From contig NZ_JIBC01000008.1 of NCBI RefSeq assembly GCF_000620505.1, positions 1-64,000 of the forward strand: 64,000 bases of DNA. The letters are read 5' to 3'. This document shows, piece by piece, positions 52,652-61,243 of this stretch. The notes beneath the pieces are model-generated. The model ran no database searches. It was not told the origin of the DNA and was given only the letters and a program-made list of their open reading frames with translations. The DNA is from Sulfitobacter sp. 20_GPM-1509m (GTDB taxonomy: Bacteria; Pseudomonadota; Alphaproteobacteria; Rhodobacterales; Rhodobacteraceae). Numbering within the stretch: position 1 is the first letter of the stretch; every line of letters begins with the position of its first letter. A program made the translations under genes and the position numbers.

Positions 52652-53163
52652 TCAAGCTCCTCGAACGGGGCCTGCATCACGCGGCGAGGCTGGTCGCCTA
52701 TGTCTCCGGAGGCCTGGTCCTCGTCGCGGCTGTTGTCACCCTGTACGAAGTCTTCATGCGGTCGGTGATCAACCGGCCGTTCTTCGGGGCGAACGACCTG
52801 GTCCTCTATGTGCTGACGATCGGCGTGATCGGCTTTTTCCCACTGATGGTGGACAGCGGCCATCACATCAAGATCGACAGTTTCGGCAAATTTCTGGGGC
52901 CGCGCTGGTTCAGGCGGTTCGAGTGGTTCGGGAATATCGTGACCCTTTTCGTACTGGCGGCCTTCGTCTGGCAATTCTGGCGGCACGGAATGCGCATGGC
53001 CGGCTACAACGATGTCACACAGATACTGCAACTGCCGCTGGCACCGATGTGGTTTGCCGCATCCGCGATCCTGGGCCTGGCGACGGCGATACAGCTGCTG
53101 ATCGTTCTGACCGGAAACATTGACCGCGTGGCGGTCCACGAAACGCTGAAGCAGGAAACCTGA
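52648..53163 (+). CDS. dctQ: TRAP transporter small permease DctQ (second system)
   Basis: A 171-residue protein with four membrane segments and the DctQ pattern VTLYEVFMRSVINRPFFGANDL. It is coupled to dctP and dctM by overlap. Confidence 0.9.
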   Translation: MIKLLERGLHHAARLVAYVSGGLVLVAAVVTLYEVFMRSVINRPFFGANDLVLYVLTIGVIGFFPLMVDSGHHIKIDSFGKFLGPRWFRRFEWFGNIVTLFVLAAFVWQFWRHGMRMAGYNDVTQILQLPLAPMWFAASAILGLATAIQLLIVLTGNIDRVAVHETLKQET

Positions 53164-54461
53164 TGGAACCGGTCATCCTTGTCATGCTTTCCCTAGTCGC
53201 GATCTTCGCGCTGATAATGCTTCATGTTCCCGTCGGTATTGCGATGACGGTCGTCGGCGTGGTCAGCTTTGGCCTGCTTGCGAACTTCAAGGCAGCCTTT
53301 TCGCTGCTGGCCTCGGAGCCTGCGTCGATCTTCGGCACGGTGGACATCGCGGTTATTCCACTGTTTCTGCTGATGGGCAGTTTCGCCAACGCCGGGGGGC
53401 TGGCCGACGATATCTACCGCCTGGCCTCGGCCCTTGTGGGGCGCTGGCGTGGCGGCGTGGCCATGGCAACGGTGATCGGCTGCGGGCTTTTCGGGTCCAT
53501 CGCGGGGAGTTCGGTGGCCACCACGGCAACTTTCGGCAAGCTTGCCCTGCCACAGATGCGCGACCGGGGCTACGAACCGGGCCTTGCCGCCGGCACAGTG
53601 GCTGCGGGCGGGACACTGGGTGCCATGGTGCCGCCTTCGATCATCCTTGTGGTCTATGGCGTAATTGCCGAACAATTTATCCTCGACCTCTTCGTTGCGG
53701 TAATCATCCCCGCCATCCTCGCCGTGCTGGGATACCTGGCCGCGATCTGGATCTATGGGTGGCGCAATCCCGATGCGATGCCGACCCCGATGGCAGTGCC
53801 GCGCAGCGAACTGCGGGAAGCTGCGCGCAACTGCATACCGGCACTGATCCTTTTCGGCACGGTTTCGGGCGGTATCTACGGCGGTGTCTTCACCGTGACC
53901 GAAGCTGCCTCTGTCGGGGCGCTGCTGACCTTTGTCATTTCGCTGCTGCGGTCGAAGGTCACGATGGAAGTCTTTCTGGGCGCGCTCCGCGAATCCGCGG
54001 CCAACACGGCGATGATCTATATCTCGATCATCGGTGCCTCCATCATGACCTATTTCGTCGGCCTCACCCAGGTCTCTGACGACCTGGCGCGACAGCTGGC
54101 GCAGATGGATTTTCCACCGCTGGCCGTGATCGGTTTGCTGGTGCTTTTGTACCTCATCCTCGGTGCGATCTTTGACGAGATGGCTGCGATGCTGATCACC
54201 CTGCCGTTTGTCCTGCCCGTTGTCACGGGGCTTGGTTACGATCCGGTCTGGTGGGGCGTGATCATGCTGGTGCTGATCAACCTTGGAATGATGACACCAC
54301 CCATCGGCATGAACGTCTTCCTGCTCAACCGGCTGGCACCCGACATCGGTCTGGTCAATATCTACCGGGGCGTGATGCCCTTCATTCTGGCCGACCTTTT
54401 CCGGCTGGCATTGCTGATCCTTGTGCCCTCGCTCTCGCTGTTTCTCGTGGGAAGGCTGTGA
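53163..54461 (+). CDS. dctM: TRAP transporter large permease DctM (second system)
   Basis: A 432-residue protein with about 12 membrane segments. It contains IPLFLLMGSFANAGGLADDIYRLASAL, SIAGSSVATTATFGKLALPQM, GAMVPPSIILVVYGV and the C-terminal NLGMMTPPIGMNVFLLN. A strong hairpin follows at 54489-54514, closing the operon. Confidence 0.93.
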   Translation: MEPVILVMLSLVAIFALIMLHVPVGIAMTVVGVVSFGLLANFKAAFSLLASEPASIFGTVDIAVIPLFLLMGSFANAGGLADDIYRLASALVGRWRGGVAMATVIGCGLFGSIAGSSVATTATFGKLALPQMRDRGYEPGLAAGTVAAGGTLGAMVPPSIILVVYGVIAEQFILDLFVAVIIPAILAVLGYLAAIWIYGWRNPDAMPTPMAVPRSELREAARNCIPALILFGTVSGGIYGGVFTVTEAASVGALLTFVISLLRSKVTMEVFLGALRESAANTAMIYISIIGASIMTYFVGLTQVSDDLARQLAQMDFPPLAVIGLLVLLYLILGAIFDEMAAMLITLPFVLPVVTGLGYDPVWWGVIMLVLINLGMMTPPIGMNVFLLNRLAPDIGLVNIYRGVMPFILADLFRLALLILVPSLSLFLVGRL

Positions 54462-54488
54462 TCGCAGGACACTCTTTCTGACAGCCCG

Positions 54489-54516
54489 GCCCGTCCCTTC
54501 CGAAAGGGGCGGGCTT
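54489..54516 (+). terminator. Hairpin after the second TRAP operon
   Basis: GCCCGTCCCTT and AAGGGGCGGGC pair over 11 positions (one G-U) around a 4-nt loop, followed by TT. It is a plausible terminator 28 nt after dctM. Confidence 0.65.
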
Positions 54517-54541
54517 AACGGCTGCTATCGACGATGAGCAT

Positions 54542-56005
54542 ATGCAAGCTGCCATCGGTGGAGGGTATGAAGCGGATGCCGAGATGCCATCGGCGGAAAA
54601 CAAGGAAAGAGCAGCACGCGTGGGCCCTTATCGCTATATCGTTCTTGCCGCGCTGCCCATTGCCATCGCGGGGCTGGAACAATCCATCATGGCCACGTCC
54701 GCCACGACCATCGCCCAGATGGCGGGTGCAGAAACGGGGTTGGTCTGGATTCTGGCGGCCTTCTTCATTCCGGCATCGGTTGCGACCATCGTTCTGGGTC
54801 AGCTCGGCGATTCCTTTGGCCCGATGCGGATGCTGGTCTATTCCCTGCTGATCTTTGCCGCGGGCAGCCTGCTTGCCGCACAGGCACCGACCTATCCCGT
54901 CTTGCTGGTCGCGCGGTTTGTCCAGGGCGTGGGCGGCGGCGGGTTGCTGGCTTTGCCGCAGGCTTTCCTCGCGCAACGCATTCCTCCGCGCGACCGGGCG
55001 GCCTTTCAGGGCTATCTTGTGGCCGTCGCCTTCTTTGCCAACACCTTCGGGCCGGTGGTCGGCAGCCTCTTGATCGCCGCCTTCGGCTGGCAATCGGTTT
55101 TCTACGCGCTCATTCCCATGGCTTTGACGGCTGCCGCCATCCTGTGGCAAGCGCGGCGGAGAAGTCGTCCCGCCCGCCCCCCCGTTGAGCTGAACTTCGA
55201 CTGGTGGGGCACGCTCTTTCTCATCATCGCGGTCTGTTGCATCATCCTCGCCTCGCAAACGCTGGCCGAACCTGATCGCATTGGCCTTGCACTGGTCTGG
55301 ATCGGGGGCTTCGTCCTTTCGCTTGCCGTCATGATCCTGTGGATGCGCGCCAAGGAGGATGCACTGGTGCCGTTGGAGCTGGTGCGCATTCCAATGGTCT
55401 GGAAATGCGGGTTGGTCGCGTTTCTCTATGGGGCGCTGTTCACGGGGGTGGTCAGCCTGTTCCCGATCCTGTTCCGCGACCACTACGGTCTGGACCTGCG
55501 ACAGATCGGGCTGGTGATGATGCCCTTTCTCGGCGCGGTCGGGGTGGGTTCGATCCTGACCGGCCTGCTGGTGCGCAAAACGGGGCGGATGATGATCTTC
55601 CCTGCCATCGGCCTCGCGGTCTTTGCATGTTCCATGATCGGGCTGGCCCTGTTCATGGACCGGCTTGGTGCATGGCAGACAGCCATCGCACTTGGGGCCG
55701 CCGGCATGTGGATGGGCACGACGCTGAACGTGGTCAACATCAGCGTACAGGCCAATACGCCGCCCGACATGATGGGCCGGGCAACCGCCTTTGTGCAGCT
55801 CAGCCGTACCGTCGGGGCCAGCCTGGGTGTCGGACTGGGCACATTGGTCTACTTTCGCAGCCTCAACACCTTCGCGGCAGGGTGCACAGGGCATTGCGAC
55901 GGCTCTGTCCGCTATGCCTTTGCCCTGCTTCTGTGCTTTTTCGCATTGCTGTCGATGAGCGCCGCGCTGGTTGCCCACCGCGCGCGACGGTTCCGCCTGA
56001 GCTGA
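54542..56005 (+). CDS. MFS multidrug-type transporter (DHA2 family)
   Basis: A 487-residue membrane protein with about 14 hydrophobic segments. Family motifs: GLEQSIMATSATTIAQM, LGQLGDSFGPMRMLVYSLLIF (motif A-like), VARFVQGVGGGGLLALPQAFL (motif B) and FFANTFGPVVGSLLIAAFGWQSVFYALIP (motif C). It probably exports a drug-like or toxic compound by proton antiport. The start at 54542 has no clear ribosome site; an ATG at 54584 is the alternative. Expression is separate from the TRAP operon because of the hairpin. Confidence 0.87.
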   Translation: MQAAIGGGYEADAEMPSAENKERAARVGPYRYIVLAALPIAIAGLEQSIMATSATTIAQMAGAETGLVWILAAFFIPASVATIVLGQLGDSFGPMRMLVYSLLIFAAGSLLAAQAPTYPVLLVARFVQGVGGGGLLALPQAFLAQRIPPRDRAAFQGYLVAVAFFANTFGPVVGSLLIAAFGWQSVFYALIPMALTAAAILWQARRRSRPARPPVELNFDWWGTLFLIIAVCCIILASQTLAEPDRIGLALVWIGGFVLSLAVMILWMRAKEDALVPLELVRIPMVWKCGLVAFLYGALFTGVVSLFPILFRDHYGLDLRQIGLVMMPFLGAVGVGSILTGLLVRKTGRMMIFPAIGLAVFACSMIGLALFMDRLGAWQTAIALGAAGMWMGTTLNVVNISVQANTPPDMMGRATAFVQLSRTVGASLGVGLGTLVYFRSLNTFAAGCTGHCDGSVRYAFALLLCFFALLSMSAALVAHRARRFRLS

Positions 56006-56220
56006 TCCTCGCGACCGCCAGCCCCTTCATGCGTGGTAACAAAAGCAGAGCCAACACCGTCGCGAGAGCACAGAGCAGCGTTCCCTGAGCCCCCGCAGCA
56101 CGGCTGGTTAACTGCGCGTTCGGGTTCTGATTGCGTGGTCATCCTCGTTCACCCCTTGATAAGGTTCCGGCACAAGCGGTCGGCGGCCGTTGCAACGCTG
56201 GACACCTGAGGCGTCACTGG

Positions 56221-56880
56221 TTACGCGGCATCGCCAAATGCGCGCAGAACGGCATCGCCGCCTGCATAAAGTGTTTGGCTTTCCACGGTGCGGGTCCCGC
56301 CGCCGTCGGTGACGACAAGTTGCGGGATACCCCGAAGGCCCAGCATTTCCATCATCGTCCGGCCTTCAAGAATGCGGCCGTCTGTTTCGGCGGCAAGGAG
56401 CGGGTCCTCCGTGAGCCTGACCCGCAGATCAGCCTCATTGATCTGCAAGCCTGCAGCCTGCGCGACGCGGTGGGCAACACCCGCGACGACTTCAACGCGC
56501 GAAGTATCGCGCCCCTCTACATAGCGCGCGGTCTGCGCCTCGTGCAGGAACCGCGGTTCCAGCACGGGGTCGATCAGACCCAGCGCGACAAGCGCACGCG
56601 TCAGGGGCAGCGAACTGAACAGGCCGCCGGGCGCGCGCATCAGGCCCTGGTGATAGGCGTTGGTAAAGGGCTGACCCGTCAATTCCTGGATACGATCGTC
56701 ATTTGCCCGCGCATGATCTGCGATGGTCGCCACCGGGCGAAGTTCGGTAAACAACCCCGTCGGCACTAACCGCAGACTGTCACCATGGCGCTCTGCGATC
56801 CGTTCCAATGCCGGTGCGGCGGCATAGCACCAACCGCAGAGCGGATCGAAGAGGTAGGTGAACCGATATGTCCCGTCCAT
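56221..56880 (-). CDS. DsbA-family thioredoxin-fold protein
   Basis: A 219-residue protein with a CGWC redox motif at residues 15-18 following the strand FTYLFDPL, an all-helical insertion, and the cis-Pro loop GLRGIPQLVV near residue 187. There is no signal peptide, so it acts in the cytoplasm like FrnE/2-hydroxychromene-isomerase-type relatives. It lies 152 bp downstream of the third nitrilase on the same strand and may belong to that operon. The substrate is unknown. Confidence 0.83.
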   Translation of the reverse strand: MDGTYRFTYLFDPLCGWCYAAAPALERIAERHGDSLRLVPTGLFTELRPVATIADHARANDDRIQELTGQPFTNAYHQGLMRAPGGLFSSLPLTRALVALGLIDPVLEPRFLHEAQTARYVEGRDTSRVEVVAGVAHRVAQAAGLQINEADLRVRLTEDPLLAAETDGRILEGRTMMEMLGLRGIPQLVVTDGGGTRTVESQTLYAGGDAVLRAFGDAA

Positions 56881-57032
56881 AAGTCGTCCTTTCGTGTTGT
56901 GACAACCATCTGGTGTTTCCTGCGGCGAAATTACAGGTCAGCATGGTGGCTTCCTGCTGCACGATCTGAGCATCTGGATGCTGCATTGCGCCAACGCCGC
57001 ATGGGTCTTTGTTGAAACAATCAACCCACGGC

Positions 57033-57932
57033 CTAATCTGCCGGAACCGGGGCCAGCGGATCGGGGTCGAAATAGTCGAGCCGCAGGCGGGACAGGTCGA
57101 TTTCGGCAATCAGCAAACCGTCCGTGTCATGCGGCAGCGGCGGCACGGCATCCTGACCCTCGGGGTCGAATATATGCGTCGCACCGCCGCCCAGCGAAAT
57201 CTTCTCCGCCCGTTCGGGTGTGTCGGTGAATTCGGCAAAGATCTCCGCGCCGATCACCAGCGTGGGGGCCAGCACGTACATTCCGCCTTCGGCGGCATAG
57301 GCGCTTGTGGTGCCCATGATGGTCTTGGCATTCATGATCACTACCTTTGGGACCAGCCCCAATGCCGGCCATGCGGCCACATGGATTTCCTCGCTTTGCG
57401 AATACATCAGGTGGCGCAGCATGGGGCGCTTGTGCTCGGCACAGTTGAGCGCGCCGATGGTACCGACCGCGGTCTTTACCACCTTGAGGTTCGTATCCGG
57501 GTCGCCCGAGGCAAAGAACCCGCCTTCGAGGCTTGGCGGTTTCAGCTTGCGGCGTGTCATCACCGTCTTGCCCTCGGCGTCGATGATCCATTGCGAGATG
57601 TAGATCCTGCCCGCCGCGTCACGTTCGGACAGGCCCAGCACAACCTCGATCCCATGCTCGCGCGCAGCGGCTGCAATGGCCTGATGCTCGGGTCCGTTCA
57701 GCATGGCCGAATTCTCGATATAGCGCGCGCGCCGGCTGGCCTGCCAGGTTTCGTCCCCCAGCCACAGGAAAATGGGATATCCCGGCAGCCACAATTCAGG
57801 GAAAGCAATCAGCCGGGCGCCCTGCTCCGCCGCCTCGGCGATCAGCCGGATGGTTTTCTGCGTCGTACCGGCAAGGTCGAACCAGACCGGTTCGCTTTGC
57901 ACGGCGGCAACCTTGATGATCCGCTCGCTCAT
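57033..57932 (-). CDS. Nitrilase-superfamily hydrolase with CAE instead of CWE
   Basis: A 299-residue carbon-nitrogen hydrolase. The triad is E46 (IAFPELWLPGYP), K129 (TRRKLKPPS) and C164 (ALNCAEHKRP). The overall pattern (PELWLPGYP, RRKLKP) is that of nitrilases, but the usual CWE after the nucleophile is CAE, and the HVER segment is replaced by SLEGG. This may shift the substrate to an amide or unusual nitrile. It follows the amidase gene by 83 nt on the same strand. Confidence 0.88.
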   Translation of the reverse strand: MSERIIKVAAVQSEPVWFDLAGTTQKTIRLIAEAAEQGARLIAFPELWLPGYPIFLWLGDETWQASRRARYIENSAMLNGPEHQAIAAAAREHGIEVVLGLSERDAAGRIYISQWIIDAEGKTVMTRRKLKPPSLEGGFFASGDPDTNLKVVKTAVGTIGALNCAEHKRPMLRHLMYSQSEEIHVAAWPALGLVPKVVIMNAKTIMGTTSAYAAEGGMYVLAPTLVIGAEIFAEFTDTPERAEKISLGGGATHIFDPEGQDAVPPLPHDTDGLLIAEIDLSRLRLDYFDPDPLAPVPAD

Positions 57933-58015
57933 ATTTGAAACCCTTTCAATTCAAGACCCCGATCGGCCCATGGTTCCTGGCGAAGCCAAACCGCCCGTTT
58001 CCATGGCCATGTTTT

Positions 58016-59410
58016 TCAGTCACCAAACTGCGGCCAATCCGGCAAGTCGCCCTTGTCCGCCAGATATCGCTCCATCGACCGGCCAACGGCAAGCAGCAGC
58101 GCGTCCCGTCCATGGCCGCCCCAAAGCTGCGCGCCCACAGGCAGATCACCGTCCATGCCCGTCCGCAGGACCAGCCCCGGAACGCCGATCACATTGATCT
58201 GCATGTTGAACCCAGCGTGGGCCCATGTGGCAAAGCTGACTTTCGGACGCTCCGGCGCGCGCGGTGCGGCGCCAAGCACGGGATGGGTCAGGATCACGTC
58301 CACTTTCGCGAACAGGGCCGAAAATTCCGTAATGAACCGCTGCCGCAGGCGGGAAGCCAGCAGGTAGTCGTCTCCGGAAATCAATGCGCCGATCATCAGT
58401 TTCAACCGCGCATCGCGCCCGTATTTCTCCGGTTGTTGTGCCAGCCTTTCGCGGTGGTAATGCCAGCTTTCGCAGGTGGCCATCAGCGTGCCAACCGCAT
58501 CTATCGCATCCAGGTCGGGCAGATCCACCTCTACCGCCTGTGCGCCACTTGCAACCAGCGCAGCCTCTGCAGTGTCGAGCGCCGCAATCTGACCCTCTGG
58601 CAAAAGATGATCGTACCGCCGCAGCCTGAGATAACGCAGCCCCGTCGGGCAATCGCGGCTGGCCACATTGAAGGAACCTTCCGGCGTCACCATCTGCGCG
58701 GTTTCCGCAGGATCCGCGCCAACGATGCCGTCCAGCAGCAAGGCAAGATCCTGCACCGTGCGCGCCATCGGCCCAAGCGAATCCATCGTTTCCGACAGGG
58801 GCATGGTGCCCGTGCGGCTGACCAGGCCACGCGATGGTTTCAGCCCCGCAATCCCATTGAAGGCCGCAGGCACCCGGATCGAGCCACCGGTATCGGTGCC
58901 CAAAGCGCCCAGCACTTCGCCCGCCGCGACGGATGTTCCCGCACCCGAGGACGACCCGCCCGTGCTATGTGCGAGGTTCCAGGGATTGCGCGGTTGCGGT
59001 GCCAGCGCCGTATCGGGGTCATGCAGCCCGATGGCGAATTCGTTGGTGGCCAGCTTGCCCATGAACACGGCCCCAGCCGCGCGCAGCCGCGCCACGGCAA
59101 AGGCATCCTTTTGCGCAGTCCGCTCCGCGTAAAGACGCGAGTGCCCGGTTGCGGGCAGGCCTGCCACGTCAATCACATCCTTCACCCCGACGGGTATTCC
59201 GGTCAGCGGTGTCGCACGCCCGCCCGCCCGCGCGGCATCAGCCTCGGCGGCGGCTTTCAATGCGCCTTGCGTGTCCAGGGTGATGAAGCTGTGCAACTTG
59301 GGTTCAACACGCTGACATAAATCGAGCCTGTCCTGCACCAGTTCAACGGCGCTGATCCTGCCTGCTTCCAGCGCGGCGGCGGCGGCGGCAATCGTGTCGA
59401 ACTCAGCCAT
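58016..59410 (-). CDS. Amidase-signature amidase
   Basis: A 464-residue enzyme hydrolysing an amide to acid and ammonia. The Ser-cisSer-Lys triad is visible: Lys in GIPVGVKDVIDV, cis-Ser in STGGSSSGAGT, nucleophile Ser in GTDTGGSIRVPAAFNG. ATG at 59410 overlaps the small AtzG-like gene by 8 nt. This arrangement resembles atzG-atzE. It may act after the nitrilases on amides or on its own ureide-like substrate. Confidence 0.92.
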   Translation of the reverse strand: MAEFDTIAAAAAALEAGRISAVELVQDRLDLCQRVEPKLHSFITLDTQGALKAAAEADAARAGGRATPLTGIPVGVKDVIDVAGLPATGHSRLYAERTAQKDAFAVARLRAAGAVFMGKLATNEFAIGLHDPDTALAPQPRNPWNLAHSTGGSSSGAGTSVAAGEVLGALGTDTGGSIRVPAAFNGIAGLKPSRGLVSRTGTMPLSETMDSLGPMARTVQDLALLLDGIVGADPAETAQMVTPEGSFNVASRDCPTGLRYLRLRRYDHLLPEGQIAALDTAEAALVASGAQAVEVDLPDLDAIDAVGTLMATCESWHYHRERLAQQPEKYGRDARLKLMIGALISGDDYLLASRLRQRFITEFSALFAKVDVILTHPVLGAAPRAPERPKVSFATWAHAGFNMQINVIGVPGLVLRTGMDGDLPVGAQLWGGHGRDALLLAVGRSMERYLADKGDLPDWPQFGD

Positions 59411-59603
59411 CGGACCGCACCGCCTCATCAAGCGGATCCGGAAATGTACCCGCATCACTGGCCGCCAGTTTCCGAAGCACTTCGATCTTGCCGTCGATCG
59501 CCCGCAGGCCCGGGGTAAGATCCGCCAGGTCCTGCTCGGTCAGCAGGGTGACACCTGAACGGATGAGAAGGGTTCGGTAATCGGGCATCTGACTTTCGGA
59601 CAT
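59403..59603 (-). CDS. Small AtzG-like partner of the amidase
   Basis: A 66-residue helical protein (MPDYRTLLIRSGVTLLTEQDLADLT, then IEVLRKLAASDAG). Size, position directly before an amidase and overlap of 8 nt are those of the AtzG/GatC-like subunits that stabilise some amidases (AtzE). The assignment rests mainly on context, because sequence similarity at this length is weak. Confidence 0.7.
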   Translation of the reverse strand: MSESQMPDYRTLLIRSGVTLLTEQDLADLTPGLRAIDGKIEVLRKLAASDAGTFPDPLDEAVRSDG

Positions 59604-59708
59604 GGATCCTCACGTTTTTGGTCTGATCACTGACTGGCCCCGCGGGCAGGCATGACGCCTGAAACGAGCCGGCCGTTCTGCCACCATCCTTAACGCGAGC
59701 TGCCGGGA

Positions 59709-59740
59709 ACCCACCTATATCAAGACAGTATAACGCGGGT
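59709..59740. promoter_or_regulatory. Dyad element in the amidase/CoA-ligase divergent promoter
   Basis: Outer arms ACCC (59709-59712) and GGGT (59737-59740) enclose a 23-nt core starting ACCTAT and ending GTATAACG (59713-59735), matching 17 of 23 bases of the core at 51519-51541. It lies in the 248-bp region between the AtzG-like and CoA-ligase genes. Confidence 0.55.
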
Positions 59741-59851
59741 CCTCTGATCGGAATCTACACAGAACGCAACGAACCAAACCGTTTTCAAAAGACGCACCCG
59801 GGCATTGATCCCGCTGCCTGCGGTTTGCTGCTGATGGAAGGGAGAGCCGTC

Positions 59852-61243
59852 ATGACCATACAAAAACTGCTTGCCACAAGGGACGATGCCATCGCCCGTG
59901 AAGACGCTCCGGCCTATCTCGCGGCACTCGACGCGATCCGCCTTGCGCGCATTCCCGCCCAGATCGACCATTGCATCGGCAATGAATTCTACGGCCCCAA
60001 GCTGCGGGATGCCGGGATCAACCGTGGCGCGGACATCAAGACGATGGACGATTTCCGCCGTCTGCCCGCCTTCATGACCAAGGCCGATCACCGCGCCTCG
60101 CAGCAGGCCAGCCTGGAAAAATACGGTCATTCCTTTGGTCTGCATACCTGTGTGCCGAAAGACTCCATCATCCATGTGGCGGGCACCTCGGGCACGACCG
60201 GGATGCCGACCTTCTACCTCTTTACGCGCCGCGACCTCGATATGACCTACGAGATGGTCGGTCGGATGCTAAAGAAGGCAGGCGTGCGCCCCGGCGATAC
60301 CGTGCTGCACCTCTTTGGCCTCAGCATGTGGCTGGGCGGCACGACCTTCATGCAATCGCTGGAGGCTTACGGCGCACATCCGATCCCGCTGGGGGCCGAG
60401 GCGGGCGTCAGCCGCGCGCTGCAATATCTTGCTGCCTGTCGCCCGCGCGTCATCGCAGGCACGCCATCTTTCCTCAGCTACCTGATCGACCGCGCCCCCG
60501 AAGAACTGGGCAAGCCGGCCAGCGCATTCGGCGTCGACATCGTCTTTTGCGGCGGCGAACCCGGCCCCGCGATCCCGCCGGTGCGCAAGAAGCTGCAAGA
60601 GGGCTATGGCGCGAAGGTCTTTGACACCATGCTTGGCGGTTGGGGCAACGCGGCGCTGGAATGTGGTGGAGAGCATCACAACGGGCTTCACTTTCTGGCC
60701 GATGAATACTGCTTCCGGTACGATCTGGTCGATCCGGTCACGCGCGAACCCATCGAACTAAAGGACGGCGCGACCGGCGAAGGCATCCATTCCGGCCTTT
60801 ACTACGAGGCCGGGCCGGGCCTGCGCTATGCCACCGGCGACATGCTGACGCTGCATGTGGGCACCTGCCCGCATTGCGGCGAGTTTGGCACGCGCTATTC
60901 GGTGCAGGGCCGCGCCGATGACCTGCTGAACGTGCGTGGGGTCAAGATTTTTCCCTCTGCGATCAAGGAGGTGGTCGAAAGCCTGCGGCCCCGCACCAAT
61001 GGCCAGCTTGAGATCGTGCTGGATGCGCCGCCCCCGCGCGTGGTGCCGCCGGTGGCCGTCACGGTCGAGGCCGGAGAGGGCGTCGCGGCAGAGGACTTCG
61101 ACAGCATCGCCTCCGAGATCGAGGACCAGATCAAGGCCAGGCTGCGCATCCCGGCCAAGGTCTCCATGGTGCCCGAAGGGACGATCCCGCGCTCGTCGCA
61201 CAAGACGAAACTGGTGCGCGTGCGAGACGCGGTCACAGGGTGA
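59852..61243 (+). CDS. Phenylacetate-CoA-ligase-family acyl-CoA ligase
   Basis: A 463-residue adenylate-forming enzyme of the PaaK type. The ATP loop is HVAGTSGTTGMPTFY, the acyl-binding part is GGEPGP to GGWGNAALECGGEHH, and the C-terminal hinge/lysine region is VQGRADDLLNVRGVKIFPSAI. A CPHC pair near residue 340 could hold zinc. It activates a carboxylic acid to its CoA thioester with ATP. GGAAGGGA lies before the ATG at 59852. First gene of an operon with a PrpD-like protein and CoA-transferase subunits. Confidence 0.88.
   Translation: MTIQKLLATRDDAIAREDAPAYLAALDAIRLARIPAQIDHCIGNEFYGPKLRDAGINRGADIKTMDDFRRLPAFMTKADHRASQQASLEKYGHSFGLHTCVPKDSIIHVAGTSGTTGMPTFYLFTRRDLDMTYEMVGRMLKKAGVRPGDTVLHLFGLSMWLGGTTFMQSLEAYGAHPIPLGAEAGVSRALQYLAACRPRVIAGTPSFLSYLIDRAPEELGKPASAFGVDIVFCGGEPGPAIPPVRKKLQEGYGAKVFDTMLGGWGNAALECGGEHHNGLHFLADEYCFRYDLVDPVTREPIELKDGATGEGIHSGLYYEAGPGLRYATGDMLTLHVGTCPHCGEFGTRYSVQGRADDLLNVRGVKIFPSAIKEVVESLRPRTNGQLEIVLDAPPPRVVPPVAVTVEAGEGVAAEDFDSIASEIEDQIKARLRIPAKVSMVPEGTIPRSSHKTKLVRVRDAVTG

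Noticed and set aside
54515-55978. 487-residue minus-strand frame opposite the MFS gene
   Set aside because: Same span as the MFS gene, highly charged shadow translation without domains.
56008-56072. CTCGCGAC/GTCGCGAG inverted repeat after the MFS gene
   Set aside because: Arms are far apart (nearly 50 bp), with no T-tract, so a terminator or operator is not supported.
57935-59320. 461-residue plus-strand frame opposite the amidase
   Set aside because: Antisense of a complete amidase-signature gene.
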